Source of the DNA: Glycomyces tritici
GTDB taxonomy: Bacteria; Actinomycetota; Actinomycetes; Mycobacteriales; Micromonosporaceae
NCBI RefSeq assembly: GCF_030403505.1
Contig: NZ_JAUEMJ010000001.1
Location: 557,762-621,761 of the forward strand
DNA length: 64,000 nt
Direction: 5' to 3'
Both the position numbers and the translations under genes were made by a program. How positions within the stretch are numbered: the first letter of the stretch is position 1; every line of letters begins with the position of its first letter. Below the pieces are notes generated by a model. That model ran no database searches. It was not told where the DNA came from and worked only from the letters and a program-made list of their open reading frames with translations. Shown one piece after another: positions 1 to 7,827 of the stretch.

Positions 1-1
1 G

Positions 2-820
2 GAGCTGGGCCACGCGATCGACCCGCGGTACGCGCAGCTCGACGGCCTCGCCCAGGGCGGGACGCAGGGCGGACCGGTCTCGGCCGCGCCGTTCTCGGGC
101 GTGCCGATGAGCGGGCAGCCGTTCTCGGGGGCGCCCATGAGCGCCCAGCCGTTCTCCGGCGCGCCGCAGCAGGCCGCCGCGGCCGGCATCGCCCCGTACT
201 CCGCGCCTCCGCAGGCGCCGGTGAGCATGCAGCCGCCGCCGATGCCGTGGAGCCCGCAGGCCGGGCAGCAGTCGCCGCAGATGCAGCAGGCGTCACCGCA
301 GGAGCAGGTTTTCGCGCCGCCGGTGATCGGCCGCGACGGCTCGAAGCCGCGCAAGACCCAGGCGTACAAGGCCCCCAAGCCGGTGCAGGCGAAGCAGAAG
401 GACGAGCGGAGCCTCAAGTCGTACGTGTACCTCGGGCTCGCGATCACGGTGCTGCTCGGCGGCATCATGACCGTGTGGCTGTGGCTCCTCTCGCCGAACC
501 GGGACGCCGACGACCTGGACCAGGCGAACACCTCGGGCGATGCCGCGCAAGCGGTCACGATCGAGACGTGGAACGACGGCGCGGTGGACCTGACCTGGAC
601 GGCGGCCGAGGACGCCGAGGGCCTGCGGTACATCGTCTTCGCCCAGCGGGTGGGCGACGAGAAGGCCGAGCCGCTCAACCCGGAGGGCACCACGGCGACC
701 GAGTTCTCCGCCGCGGGCCTGATCCCGGGCGAGGACTACTGCTTCACCGTGGGCGTGCTGCGGGCCGTCGACAAGGTCCCGATGTCGGAACCGGTCTGCA
801 CCACCGATCTGGCGGACTGA
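2..820 (+). CDS. C-terminal part of a single-pass membrane protein with Pro/Gln-rich region and FN3-like extracellular domain (5' end outside window)
   Basis: The reading frame is open from the first bases of the window, so the true start lies upstream; the GTG at 101 sits inside a repeat and is not a convincing start. The visible 272 residues comprise a low-complexity segment with repeated PFSG-x-PMS units, then a Pro/Gln-rich stretch. A Lys-rich linker precedes one transmembrane helix (about residues 140-162, core VYLGLAITVLLGG). The last ~85 residues resemble a fibronectin type III fold (W near the first strand, closing ...LIPGEDYCFTVGV). The order (cytoplasmic disordered part, helix, outer FN3-like module) is typical of actinobacterial sensor or Ser/Thr-kinase C-termini, but no kinase domain is visible, so the function is not assigned. 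Confidence 0.75.
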   Translation, partial: ELGHAIDPRYAQLDGLAQGGTQGGPVSAAPFSGVPMSGQPFSGAPMSAQPFSGAPQQAAAAGIAPYSAPPQAPVSMQPPPMPWSPQAGQQSPQMQQASPQEQVFAPPVIGRDGSKPRKTQAYKAPKPVQAKQKDERSLKSYVYLGLAITVLLGGIMTVWLWLLSPNRDADDLDQANTSGDAAQAVTIETWNDGAVDLTWTAAEDAEGLRYIVFAQRVGDEKAEPLNPEGTTATEFSAAGLIPGEDYCFTVGVLRAVDKVPMSEPVCTTDLAD

Positions 821-1000
821 GCCGCTCGCCCCATTGGGGATCGTCCGATCGGCTGAGGCGCGCGTCCTCGACGGCCTATTCGCAGTGCCGCACTTTTAAA
901 CCTCGAACGGCAATGTGCATAGACACATTCGGCAAATGCGCGCCCGCGCGGACCCATTCGAACAGGCGATCGAGCAATGCGTTCGCCGGTCCCGGAAACG

Positions 1001-1036
1001 AAAAAGCGCTCCACGCCCTCGCGGGCATGGAGCGCG
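1001..1036 (-). terminator. Rho-independent terminator of the 1056-1406 gene
   Basis: Read on the minus strand, an 8-bp stem GCGCTCCA/TGGAGCGC (arms 1028-1035 and 1006-1013) is followed directly by TTTTTCG. It lies 20 bp past the stop codon of the minus-strand gene. Confidence 0.8.
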
Positions 1037-1055
1037 AATGTCGCGGGTGCGAGAC

Positions 1056-1406
1056 CTAGGCGGCGACGGCCTCGGCGGCGAAAGCGTCCGCCTCTTCGAG
1101 GGTCTTGAGGGTGGTGTCCCAGCCCTGCTCCGCCGGGAGCTTGGCGGCGAGGCCCTCGATCTCGGCCTTGATCTTCGCGCCGTGGCCGGCGGCGGCGAGG
1201 GCCTTGACGGCCTCGGTGAACGCCTCGGAGCCGGTGGCCAGGTGCAGGGTCTTGCCGGTGGTCAGGTTGCGCAGGTACACGTGCTTCCCGTTGTTGAGCG
1301 GGATCAGGTACTTGAACTCGCCGAGGACGTTGAGTCCGCCAGCGGAGCCGCCCTTCTGGCCGGCCTTGACGGAAGCGCGTGCTGTCTTGGAAGTGTTGGC
1401 TGCCAC
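1056..1406 (-). CDS. Conserved-type hypothetical protein, 116 aa
   Basis: I do not recognise a family. The protein has a basic, Ser/Ala-rich N-terminus, then a compact segment (about residues 25-90, with LGEFKYLIPLNNGKHVYLRN and TTGKTLHLATG) and an Ala-rich helical tail. It has no signal peptide and no transmembrane helix, so it should be cytosolic. The GTG start has a good GAGGAG ribosome site 6 nt upstream. A clean terminator follows the stop, so it looks like a real monocistronic gene. Its neighbours give no functional hint. The gene is certain in outline; the function is unknown. Confidence 0.8.
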   Translation of the reverse strand: MAANTSKTARASVKAGQKGGSAGGLNVLGEFKYLIPLNNGKHVYLRNLTTGKTLHLATGSEAFTEAVKALAAAGHGAKIKAEIEGLAAKLPAEQGWDTTLKTLEEADAFAAEAVAA

Positions 1407-1722
1407 GCCGGTCTCCTCACCATGTCGTTACGACGTATCTTCGGCCCGGCGCAGGGAGAGCAGCTCGAAAGGCGGGCTCTGAACCTGGGTTGGACCACAA
1501 AAGAAAACCGACAGTCCGCCGGTCATGCGCAAGTCTAGCTCAGCCTCGGGGTGCGGCAACTAGCACACGTACCGGGTGTGACGCATCGAATGATCGAAAA
1601 AGTGAGCCCCCGGGGCGCTTTAAGCCTAGCGCGATGCTTTCGAAGCTGTCAGTATGTAACTGAGCGGAATAGCGTGCCGGGTTCGAGTTCATCCCACTCT
1701 CATCCCGGCCGATACCCGTTGC

Positions 1723-1737
1723 ACGACTTCAAGTCGT
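1723..1737. promoter_or_regulatory. 15-bp perfect palindrome in the 393-bp gap before the DUF3145 gene
   Basis: ACGACTT-C-AAGTCGT is a perfect 7-1-7 inverted repeat about 65 bp upstream of the DUF3145 start and just before the A/T-richer segment GTTATGAAATGACC. It could be an operator. The rest of 1407-1799 (divergent promoters for the flanking genes) shows no supported gene. Confidence 0.35.
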
Positions 1738-1799
1738 TATGAAATGACCACAAGGAGTGAGCCAGTACTCAGATACGCCGATTCCCAAGGAGGTGCGCG

Positions 1800-2312
1800 A
1801 TGCAGACACGCGGCGTGATCTACATCCACTCCAGCCCGTCTGCGGTCTGCCCGCATGTCGAGTGGGCGATCGGACGTGTCCTGGAGCGCTCCGGCTCCGC
1901 GGCGAGCCAGGGCGTGAAGCTCGGGTGGACCCCGCAGAACGCCGAGCGCGCCACCATGCGCGCCGAGCGCCCCTGGACCGGCTACGCCGGCATGGGCGCC
2001 GAGTTCGCGAAGGCCCTCGCGCAGTGGCCGATGCTGCGCTTCGAGATCACCGAGGACCCGAGCGCGGGCGTCGACGGCGAGCGGATCATGCACGTCCCCG
2101 GCCGCGGCATCTACCGTGCGGCGATGAGCGCCGGCGGCGAGATCATGATCGCCGAGGACCGCATCCGCGCACTGCTGGCGACCACGACCAGTGCCGAGGC
2201 GCTGCGCAATGGGCTGGACCAGCTGCTGGGCCTGGAGTGGGACCGGGAACTGCGGCCGTACCGCCAGGCCGCGGGCGGCACCGAGCAGTCCTGGCTGTCC
2301 CAGGTCGGCTGA
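1800..2312 (+). CDS. DUF3145 family protein
   Basis: The 170-aa protein matches the actinobacterium-specific DUF3145 family by its N-terminus (TRGVIYIHSSPSAVCPHVEW) and its length. The family is known as a single-domain cytosolic protein of unknown function, widely conserved in the phylum. Conserved features here include the CPHVEWA motif near residue 17 and a central GRGIYRAAMSAGGE segment. The ATG at 1800 is chosen because AAGGAGG ends 6 nt upstream. It stands alone between a palindrome-bearing promoter region and a strong terminator. Identification is confident; the biochemical role is not known. Confidence 0.9.
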   Translation: MQTRGVIYIHSSPSAVCPHVEWAIGRVLERSGSAASQGVKLGWTPQNAERATMRAERPWTGYAGMGAEFAKALAQWPMLRFEITEDPSAGVDGERIMHVPGRGIYRAAMSAGGEIMIAEDRIRALLATTTSAEALRNGLDQLLGLEWDRELRPYRQAAGGTEQSWLSQVG

Positions 2313-2367
2313 GCGAGACGAACGTTCGGGCCCCGCGCGATTCGCGCGGGGCCCGAACGCGTCTCGC
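2313..2367 (+). terminator. Long hairpin terminating the DUF3145 gene
   Basis: CGTTCGGGCCCCGCGCGA pairs perfectly with its complement immediately downstream, and GCGAGAC/GTCTCGC extends the stem outward. It begins right after the TGA stop. There is no strong T tract, as is common in actinobacteria. Confidence 0.7.
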
Positions 2368-2383
2368 GTCGCGACACGCGTGG

Positions 2384-2422
2384 AAAAACCAACGCCCGCA
2401 ACGCTATAGGCGTTGCGGGCGT
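2384..2422 (-). terminator. Rho-independent terminator of the nitroreductase-like gene
   Basis: Read on the minus strand, the 13-bp stem ACGCCCGCAACGC/GCGTTGCGGGCGT with a 5-nt loop is followed by TTGGTTTTTCC. It lies 16 bp beyond the stop of the minus-strand gene. Confidence 0.8.
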
Positions 2423-2437
2423 CGGCGTGCCCGCCGT

Positions 2438-3085
2438 CTAGAGGTCGGCGGTGAGGTTGTCGAAGTTCGGGCCGTCGGTGCGCGAGCGCTTGAGCTCGTA
2501 GAAGCCCGGCGTGGTGACCACGGCGTAGACGCCGTCCCACAGCTTCGCGGCGGCCTCGCCCTGCGGGGCGGGGGTGACCACGGGGCCGAAGAGGCCGACC
2601 TGCACGCCCTCGTCGTTCTCGACGGCCACCACCGGGGTGCCGACGTCGGTGCCCACCAGGCCGATGCCGCGGTGATGCGAGGCCTTGAGCGCCTCGTCCC
2701 ACTCCTCGCTCTTGCCGGCGTCGGCCAGTTCGGCCGGGAGGCCGGCGGCCTCGAGCGCGGCGGGGATGTAGACCTCGGCGTCCTTCTCACCACCGAGGTG
2801 GATGCGGTTGCCGAGGGCGGTGTAGAGGCGCCCGAGGGTCTCATTGTCGTACTGCTGGGCCACGGCCGTGGCGACGCGCACGGCCGGGAGGGTCTTCGGC
2901 AGGAGCTCCTTGTAGTGCTCGGGGATCTCGTCGAGCTTCGGCTCGTTGAGCACGAAGAGGCTCATGACGTTCCAGCGGATGTTGATGGGGCGGAGCTTGG
3001 CGGCCTCGATGATCCAGCGGGAGGTCATCCACGCCCAGGGGCAGGCGGGGTCGAACCAGAAGTCGACAGTCTTGGTTTCAGCCAT
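2438..3085 (-). CDS. DsbA-fold mycothiol-dependent nitroreductase-like protein (Rv2466c family)
   Basis: The 215-aa protein has the thioredoxin-like DsbA layout of the mycobacterial Rv2466c family. An N-terminal strand and active-site loop FDPACPWAWMTSRW are followed by a helical insertion and a C-terminal half with GTDVGTPVVAV (cis-Pro loop) and ELKRSRT. Rv2466c reduces nitro compounds and quinones with mycothiol as donor. Here the loop is Cys15-Pro-Trp-Ala18, so the second (resolving) cysteine of the CPWC motif is missing and only monothiol chemistry is possible. The gene is divergent from an AraC-type regulator and ends in its own terminator. The fold call is firm; the substrate is unknown. 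Confidence 0.85.
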   Translation of the reverse strand: MAETKTVDFWFDPACPWAWMTSRWIIEAAKLRPINIRWNVMSLFVLNEPKLDEIPEHYKELLPKTLPAVRVATAVAQQYDNETLGRLYTALGNRIHLGGEKDAEVYIPAALEAAGLPAELADAGKSEEWDEALKASHHRGIGLVGTDVGTPVVAVENDEGVQVGLFGPVVTPAPQGEAAAKLWDGVYAVVTTPGFYELKRSRTDGPNFDNLTADL

Positions 3086-3136
3086 GCGGACTACACTACT
3101 TCAAATTTAAACAAGTTCGCTGGGCGGCTCGACCCT

Positions 3137-4084
3137 ATGATCGAGACACAACGTGGAACCACGATAAAAGGGATAAACTTGCCGTCGATGCTGGTGAATA
3201 CGCGACAAGACGACATAACGGGTAGCCTCTTCGCGCCCGCTTCGGAGCCGGCCGGGCACGACGGCCGCGGTCCCTTGATCGAGATCCTCACGCTCGCGCG
3301 GCTGCGCGCGAGCGGCGACGCTCCCGCTCTGGCGAGGCCGTTCCGGTCCGACAGGCACTGCCTGCTCACCCTCACTTCGGGTGCGATGCGGCATTCGGTG
3401 GACTTCACCGAGCACGCCCTCGCGCCGACCCAGTGGCTGTGGGCGCGGCCGGGCCAGGTGCAGCAGTGGAGCGGCCTCGACCGCGCCGAGGGCACCGTCA
3501 TCCGCTTCGCGACCGAGTTCCTGGACCCCGACACGGCGATCGGCGTGTGCGTCGACGACCCGCACGCTCCGGCGGTGCGCGTCCCGTCGAACGAGGACCA
3601 CGCGCTGCTGCGCGCGGCGACCACGCAGCTGCAGTGGGAGCATTCGGCGGACAAGCTGCCGCTGGACACGCGGCTGCAGGTCCTGCGGCACCTCCTCGCG
3701 GTGCTGGTGCTGCGCGTGGCGAGCCTGCCCGCGCCGCAAGCGGGTCCGGACCCGAGCGAGGTGTACCTGGCGTTCCGGGACGCGGTGGAGCGGGACTTCG
3801 CGAACTCGCGGCGGCTCAGCGACTACGCCGATGCGCTCGCCTACTCCCCCAGGACGCTGTCGCGCGCGACCCTCGCGGCGGCGGGGATTCCGGCGAAGGA
3901 GTTCATCGACCGCCGGGTCGTCCTGGAGGCCAAGCGCATGCTCGCCTGCTCCCTGATCCCGGCGGCCCGCATCGGCGAGCGGCTCGGCTTCAGCAGCGCC
4001 ACCAACTTCAACAAGTTCTTCGCCCAGCGAACCGGCACGACCCCGATCGCCTTCCGCGACGCGGCCCGAGCCCCGGCACACTGA
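3137..4084 (+). CDS. AraC-family transcriptional regulator
   Basis: This is a 315-aa protein. The N-terminal two thirds resemble an AraC ligand-binding/cupin-like domain (TSGAMRHSVDFTEHAL, then TQWLWARPGQVQQW). The last ~95 residues form a double helix-turn-helix with the signature ...IPAKEFIDRRVVLEAKRMLA followed by RIGERLGFSSATNFNKFF, typical of AraC/XylS activators. I chose ATG 3137; ATG 3188 is an alternative, and neither has a strong ribosome site. The open frame extends far upstream without a start supported by homology. It is divergent from the nitroreductase-like gene, 51 bp away, which is the obvious candidate target. The inducer is unknown. Confidence 0.88.
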   Translation: MIETQRGTTIKGINLPSMLVNTRQDDITGSLFAPASEPAGHDGRGPLIEILTLARLRASGDAPALARPFRSDRHCLLTLTSGAMRHSVDFTEHALAPTQWLWARPGQVQQWSGLDRAEGTVIRFATEFLDPDTAIGVCVDDPHAPAVRVPSNEDHALLRAATTQLQWEHSADKLPLDTRLQVLRHLLAVLVLRVASLPAPQAGPDPSEVYLAFRDAVERDFANSRRLSDYADALAYSPRTLSRATLAAAGIPAKEFIDRRVVLEAKRMLACSLIPAARIGERLGFSSATNFNKFFAQRTGTTPIAFRDAARAPAH

Positions 4085-4229
4085 GCCCGGCGCCGGCTGC
4101 GAAAACGCTGAGTGTCGGACCCGTGTGGGAGAGTCGTCTCATTTCTTCGGTTGGTCGGAGGTGGATGCGGGTGGGAAGGGGCATGCCCTATGCCGAGGCG
4201 CCCGCGCGCCGGGCCGGCGCAACACTGAC

Positions 4230-4286
4230 CGGCCCGACACAGAGTGGCCCAATACAGAGCGGCCCCACACGGAGCGGCCCGGTCAG
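4230..4286. repeat. 15-bp tandem repeat, about 3.8 copies
   Basis: Units of the form (C/T)GGCCC-x-A-x-AC-x-GAG start at 4230, 4245 and 4260, with a partial fourth unit at 4275. The array lies between the AraC gene and the 3' end of truB and is not inside a gene. Confidence 0.8.
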
Positions 4287-4311
4287 CCACTCCGAGATCC
4301 GACGCCCGGCG

Positions 4312-5244
4312 TTACGACGCCGCGGCGAAGACCGTCTCCGGCTTCGCCTTGCCGTCCTTCTCGATCACGACCGCGAGCAGATCGCCGTCCCCGCCGAGGA
4401 CTGCGTAGCGCCCATCGATGCCGACCGCGTCGAGCGACTTGCCGTACGAGAGCGCCTTCGCCTCGACCTCGGTCGCGGTTCGCGTCGGCATGAGCCGGGC
4501 CGCCGCCTCGCCCATCGCGAGCACGCCCAGCGGCTCGCCCGCCTCCGACCGCTCCCCCAGCGTCTCCAAGGTCGCCGCGACATCGATCCCGAAGCCGCCG
4601 ATCCTGGTGCGCCGCAACGCGGTCAGATGCCCGCCGACGCCGAGCGCGTCGCCGAGGTCGCGCGCGATCGCGCGGATGTACGTGCCTGAGGAACACGAGA
4701 CGTCGACGTCCACGTCCACGAACTCGCCGTCGCGCCGGATCGCCCCCACCTCGATGGCGGCGATCGTGACGCGCCGGGCCTTCAGCTCGACCGTCTCGCC
4801 GTCGCGCACGCGCTTGTAAGCGCGCTGGCCGTCGACCTTCACCGCGCTCACCGCGCTCGGCACCTGGTCGATCTCGCCGGTCATCGCCGCGAGTCCGTCG
4901 CGGATCGCTGCGTCCGCGAGCGCCGACGCGTCGGCGCTCGCGATCACGTCGCCTTCGGCGTCGTCGGTGACCGTGGCCTGGCCGAGGCGGATCGTCGCGG
5001 CATAGGACTTGTCCAGCCCGGAGACGTACGTCAGCAGCTTGGTGGCCTTGCCGACCGCGATGATGAGCACGCCGGTCGCCATCGGGTCGAGCGTGCCGCC
5101 GTGGCCGATCTTGCGGGTGCCGCAGATGCGGCGCATCCGGGATACCACGCCGTGCGAGGTGATGCCCTGCGGCTTGTCGACGACGATGAGGCCCGGTTGC
5201 ACCGGGCGCGCGGTTTTAGCGGCTGAGGGCGGCACTGTGGTCAC
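4312..5244 (-). CDS. truB: tRNA pseudouridine(55) synthase TruB
   Basis: TruB isomerises U55 to pseudouridine in the T-loop of most tRNAs. The 310-aa protein has the family signature HGGTLDPMATGVL with catalytic Asp53, an early KPQGITSHGVV loop, the SAVKVDGQRAYKRVRDGE block and GTYIRAIARDLG. The length is normal for actinobacteria, which add a C-terminal domain. The start is GTG at 5244. It belongs with rbfA and DUF503 on the same strand, part of the usual nusA-infB-rbfA-truB neighbourhood. Nothing is unusual in the coding region. Confidence 0.97.
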   Translation of the reverse strand: MTTVPPSAAKTARPVQPGLIVVDKPQGITSHGVVSRMRRICGTRKIGHGGTLDPMATGVLIIAVGKATKLLTYVSGLDKSYAATIRLGQATVTDDAEGDVIASADASALADAAIRDGLAAMTGEIDQVPSAVSAVKVDGQRAYKRVRDGETVELKARRVTIAAIEVGAIRRDGEFVDVDVDVSCSSGTYIRAIARDLGDALGVGGHLTALRRTRIGGFGIDVAATLETLGERSEAGEPLGVLAMGEAAARLMPTRTATEVEAKALSYGKSLDAVGIDGRYAVLGGDGDLLAVVIEKDGKAKPETVFAAAS

Positions 5245-5292
5245 GGTCGTAGAGGCTAACCGCGCCCCCGACCGCGCCCGCCGCGTGGGTGG

Positions 5293-5406
5293 CTACTGGT
5301 GCCGGTCGAGCGATTCCTGAAGGGCGCGCAGTGCCTCCGCCTTCTCCTCGTCCCAATTATCGGGACGGGTGCGGCGCTTCCGTCGAGTCGATGAATCAGT
5401 CTTCAT
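5293..5406 (-). CDS. Small hypothetical ORF, 37 aa, upstream of truB
   Basis: An ATG-to-TAG frame encodes a short, highly charged peptide starting MKTDSSTRRKRRTRPDN and continuing as an acidic/Leu helix ending RALQESLDRHQ. It lies on the truB strand between the MATE gene and truB, and fills most of an otherwise empty 228-bp gap. A weak purine run (GTGTCGAGG) precedes the ATG. The basic-then-helical composition and codon usage look gene-like, but I cannot place it in a family. Confidence 0.4.
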   Translation of the reverse strand: MKTDSSTRRKRRTRPDNWDEEKAEALRALQESLDRHQ

Positions 5407-5472
5407 CCTCGACACCTTAACGAAGGTTCAGGAGCAGCGCTGCGCACAATTCACATAGTGGGATGGGAATTG

Positions 5473-6798
5473 CTAGGAGCGCTCGGCTCCGGTGACGGCC
5501 CACTCACCCGAGCGCAGGCGCCAGAGGATCATGCCGAGGCGCACCAGCATGAAGACCGCGATGCCGCCCCAGATGCCGGTGAGGCCCCACCCGAAGACGA
5601 GCGTGAGCCACGTGAACGGCAGGCCGCTCGCGATCGAGATGACGGTCATGTTCCGCATGAACCGCAGGTCGCCCGCGCCGATGAGCACGCCGTCGAGAGC
5701 GAAGACCACCCCGGCCACCGGCAGCAGCAGCACGAGCCACGGCCAGATGTAGCCGAGCTGGTCGTGGACGCCCGCTTCGGCGGTGAACAGGTCCGGCAAG
5801 ACCGGGAGCAGCGCGAGGACGGCGACGAGGAAGGCCACGCCGTAGCCGAGGCCGACCACGGTCAGCCGCTTCGCGGTGGCGCGCGCGGCGTCGGGCCGGC
5901 CCGCGCCGAGGTCGGCGCCGATGAGGGCCTGGGCCGCGATCGCCACCGCGTCGAGCGCCAGCGCCGCGAAGAACCACAGCTGCACGCCGATCTGGTGGGC
6001 GCCGAGCGCGACCGTGCCGACCCGGGCGGCGACGGCGGTGGCCGAGAAGGAGCTGACCTGGAACGCGACGCCGCGGATGATCAGGTCGCCGTTGGCGACG
6101 AGCTGCTTCGACATGAGTTCCCGGTCGATGCGCAGTGGCACGCGTTCGCGGCGCAGCGCGAGGAGGAACAGCACGCCGGAGACGGCCTGCGCGACGGCGT
6201 TGGCCCACGCGGAGCCGACGAGGCCGAGGCCGACCGGGTAGACGAGGATCGGCGCGAGGACGGCCGAGAGCAGGAACGAGGCCGTCACGAACCACATGGG
6301 GCGCTTGGTGTCCTGGACCGCGCGCATCCAGCCCTGGCCGGCGCCGGCCACGAGCAGGAACGGGGCGCCGAGGACGGCGACGCGCAGCCATTCGGCGGCG
6401 GCGGCCTCGACGGCGGGGTCGTCGCCCATGAGTCCGGCGGCCGGGCCGGCGAGGAACTGGAAGGCGACGATCATGACCAGGCCGGCGGCGAGCGCGAGCC
6501 AGGTGCCTTGGACGCCTTCGGCCACCGCGCCGGGCCGGTCTCCGGCGCCGTAGCGGCGGGAGGCCCGGGCGGTGGTGCCGTAGGCGAGGACCGCACCGAT
6601 GAACGGCGCGAGGCCCATGATGACGCCGCCGAGGGCGAGGCCGCCGAGCGGGACCGCGCCGAGGTGGCCGACGACGGCCGTGTCGATGAGGAGGTAGATC
6701 GGCTCGGCGGCGAGCACGACCAGGGCCGGGATCGCCAGGGACGCGATGCGCCGGTACGAGGCCGGGCGCGGTGCGGCGTCCTGCGGCGCCGGGGTCAC
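5473..6798 (-). CDS. MATE family multidrug/toxic-compound efflux transporter (DinF-like)
   Basis: This 441-aa integral membrane protein has about twelve predicted helices in two similar halves and begins near ASLAIPALVVLAAEPIYLLI, a typical MATE helix 1. MATE proteins export cationic drugs or metabolites using Na+ or H+ gradients; DinF-type members commonly sit beside rbfA/truB in actinobacteria. The GTG start overlaps the rbfA stop by four bases (GTGA), so it is translationally coupled to rbfA. The length is normal. The substrate cannot be inferred from sequence. Confidence 0.92.
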   Translation of the reverse strand: MTPAPQDAAPRPASYRRIASLAIPALVVLAAEPIYLLIDTAVVGHLGAVPLGGLALGGVIMGLAPFIGAVLAYGTTARASRRYGAGDRPGAVAEGVQGTWLALAAGLVMIVAFQFLAGPAAGLMGDDPAVEAAAAEWLRVAVLGAPFLLVAGAGQGWMRAVQDTKRPMWFVTASFLLSAVLAPILVYPVGLGLVGSAWANAVAQAVSGVLFLLALRRERVPLRIDRELMSKQLVANGDLIIRGVAFQVSSFSATAVAARVGTVALGAHQIGVQLWFFAALALDAVAIAAQALIGADLGAGRPDAARATAKRLTVVGLGYGVAFLVAVLALLPVLPDLFTAEAGVHDQLGYIWPWLVLLLPVAGVVFALDGVLIGAGDLRFMRNMTVISIASGLPFTWLTLVFGWGLTGIWGGIAVFMLVRLGMILWRLRSGEWAVTGAERS

Positions 6799-7241
6799 CG
6801 GGTGGACTCTTCCGAGTCCTCCTCGTCGTCCTTCTCTATGTACGGGTTCTCGTCGCCCGCGTAGGCGGCGCCTTCGGCGATCTTGTGGACCTCGGCGTCG
6901 GCCGCGGCGGCCTTCGCGAGGAGCTCTTCGATGCGGTTGGCCTGGTCGGGGACGGTGTCGGCCACGAAGGTGAGGGAGGGCGTGTGGCGCATCCCGAGGG
7001 CGCGTCCGACGGTGGTGCGCAGGTGCCCGGTGGCGCGCTCCAGACCGACCGCGGAGGCCTTGACGTGCTCTTCGTCGCCGAGGACGGTGTAGAAGACCGT
7101 CGCCTCGCGCAGGTCGGGGGTCATGCGCGCGTCAGTGATGGTGACCATGCCGACCCGGGGGTCCTTGAGCTTGCGCACCGCCTGGGCGGTCAGCTCCATG
7201 ACCCGCTTGGAAACCTGGGCTCGCTTCGCCGCGTCTACCAT
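6795..7241 (-). CDS. rbfA: Ribosome-binding factor A
   Basis: RbfA binds the 30S subunit during late 16S rRNA 5'-end maturation and cold adaptation. The 148-aa protein shows the KH-type core: RAQVSKRVMELTAQAVRKLKDPRVGMVTIT, then ATVFYTVLGDEE and LGMRHTPSLTFVADTVPDQANRIEELL. A family-typical acidic tail (EKDDEEDSEES) follows. I chose ATG 7241 because AGGAG lies 6-8 nt upstream and the family begins there; an in-frame extension to 7295 lacks a good ribosome site. It is followed with a 4-bp overlap by the MATE gene and preceded by DUF503. Confidence 0.96.
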   Translation of the reverse strand: MVDAAKRAQVSKRVMELTAQAVRKLKDPRVGMVTITDARMTPDLREATVFYTVLGDEEHVKASAVGLERATGHLRTTVGRALGMRHTPSLTFVADTVPDQANRIEELLAKAAAADAEVHKIAEGAAYAGDENPYIEKDDEEDSEESTR

Positions 7242-7378
7242 CGCACTCCTGCCTTCCGCTTCACGCGCACCTCGGTTCGGGTGCGCCATACTCATGCACG
7301 GCTCGCCGGGCTTCGCCGAGTCCGTTCTGCGGCTCGCCGGTCGGGCGTGCCGCTACTGGTCTTGCAGCGCTTGCGCGC

Positions 7379-7675
7379 CTATTCGTCTTCCGGGCCGAAG
7401 ACTCGCCGCCTGACGCTCAGGAGTTCCACTTCGGGTCGTCCCGCGATGTGGTGCTCGCAGGCGTCCAGCAGCTCCTGGACGTGCCGGTTCTCGCCGGCCA
7501 CGGCGGCGACGCCGATGGTGGTGCGGCCGTGGACGTCCTGGTCGCCGACTTCGGCCACCGCCACCTCGTACTTCCGCAGCGAGGCGACGATCGGGCGCAC
7601 GTAGGAGCGCTTGGCCTTCAGTGAGCGGGAGTCCTGTGGGAGGAGGAGGTCGAATTCTGCGCATCCAGTGAACAC
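7379..7675 (-). CDS. DUF503 (YlxP-like) family protein
   Basis: The 98-aa protein matches DUF503/YlxP: an N-terminal strand (FTGCAEFDLLLP), then the SRSLKAKRSYVRPIVASLR helix, a VAEVGDQDVHGRTTIGVA strand pair and an ERRVFG-like end. The family is a small ribosome-associated protein encoded between infB and rbfA in many Gram-positives; its precise role is unsettled. The GTG start at 7675 has only a weak ribosome site. In this genome the usual partner infB lies 4 kb away because other genes intervene. Confidence 0.92.
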   Translation of the reverse strand: MFTGCAEFDLLLPQDSRSLKAKRSYVRPIVASLRKYEVAVAEVGDQDVHGRTTIGVAAVAGENRHVQELLDACEHHIAGRPEVELLSVRRRVFGPEDE

Positions 7676-7827
7676 GGCTCTAGATTACGCGCCGCCTCCG
7701 ACATCCCCAAGACGTTTAAAGCCGCCCGAAAACACCGGTTTCGCGACCTCCGTCACGAGTTGCTGCCACCATGGGGCCGAGGAGCGGGCCGGTTGCGGCC
7801 CGCGGGCTTCGCCGAGAAGGAGGAACC

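Noticed and set aside
1655..1690. SigR-type promoter for DUF3145 (GGAAT on the plus strand)
   Set aside because: GTT is found only at 16-bp spacing, which does not fit the consensus.
1757..3136. Upstream extension of the AraC-family frame
   Set aside because: The open frame covers the DUF3145 gene in another phase and the nitroreductase-like gene antisense; homology starts only near 3137-3188.
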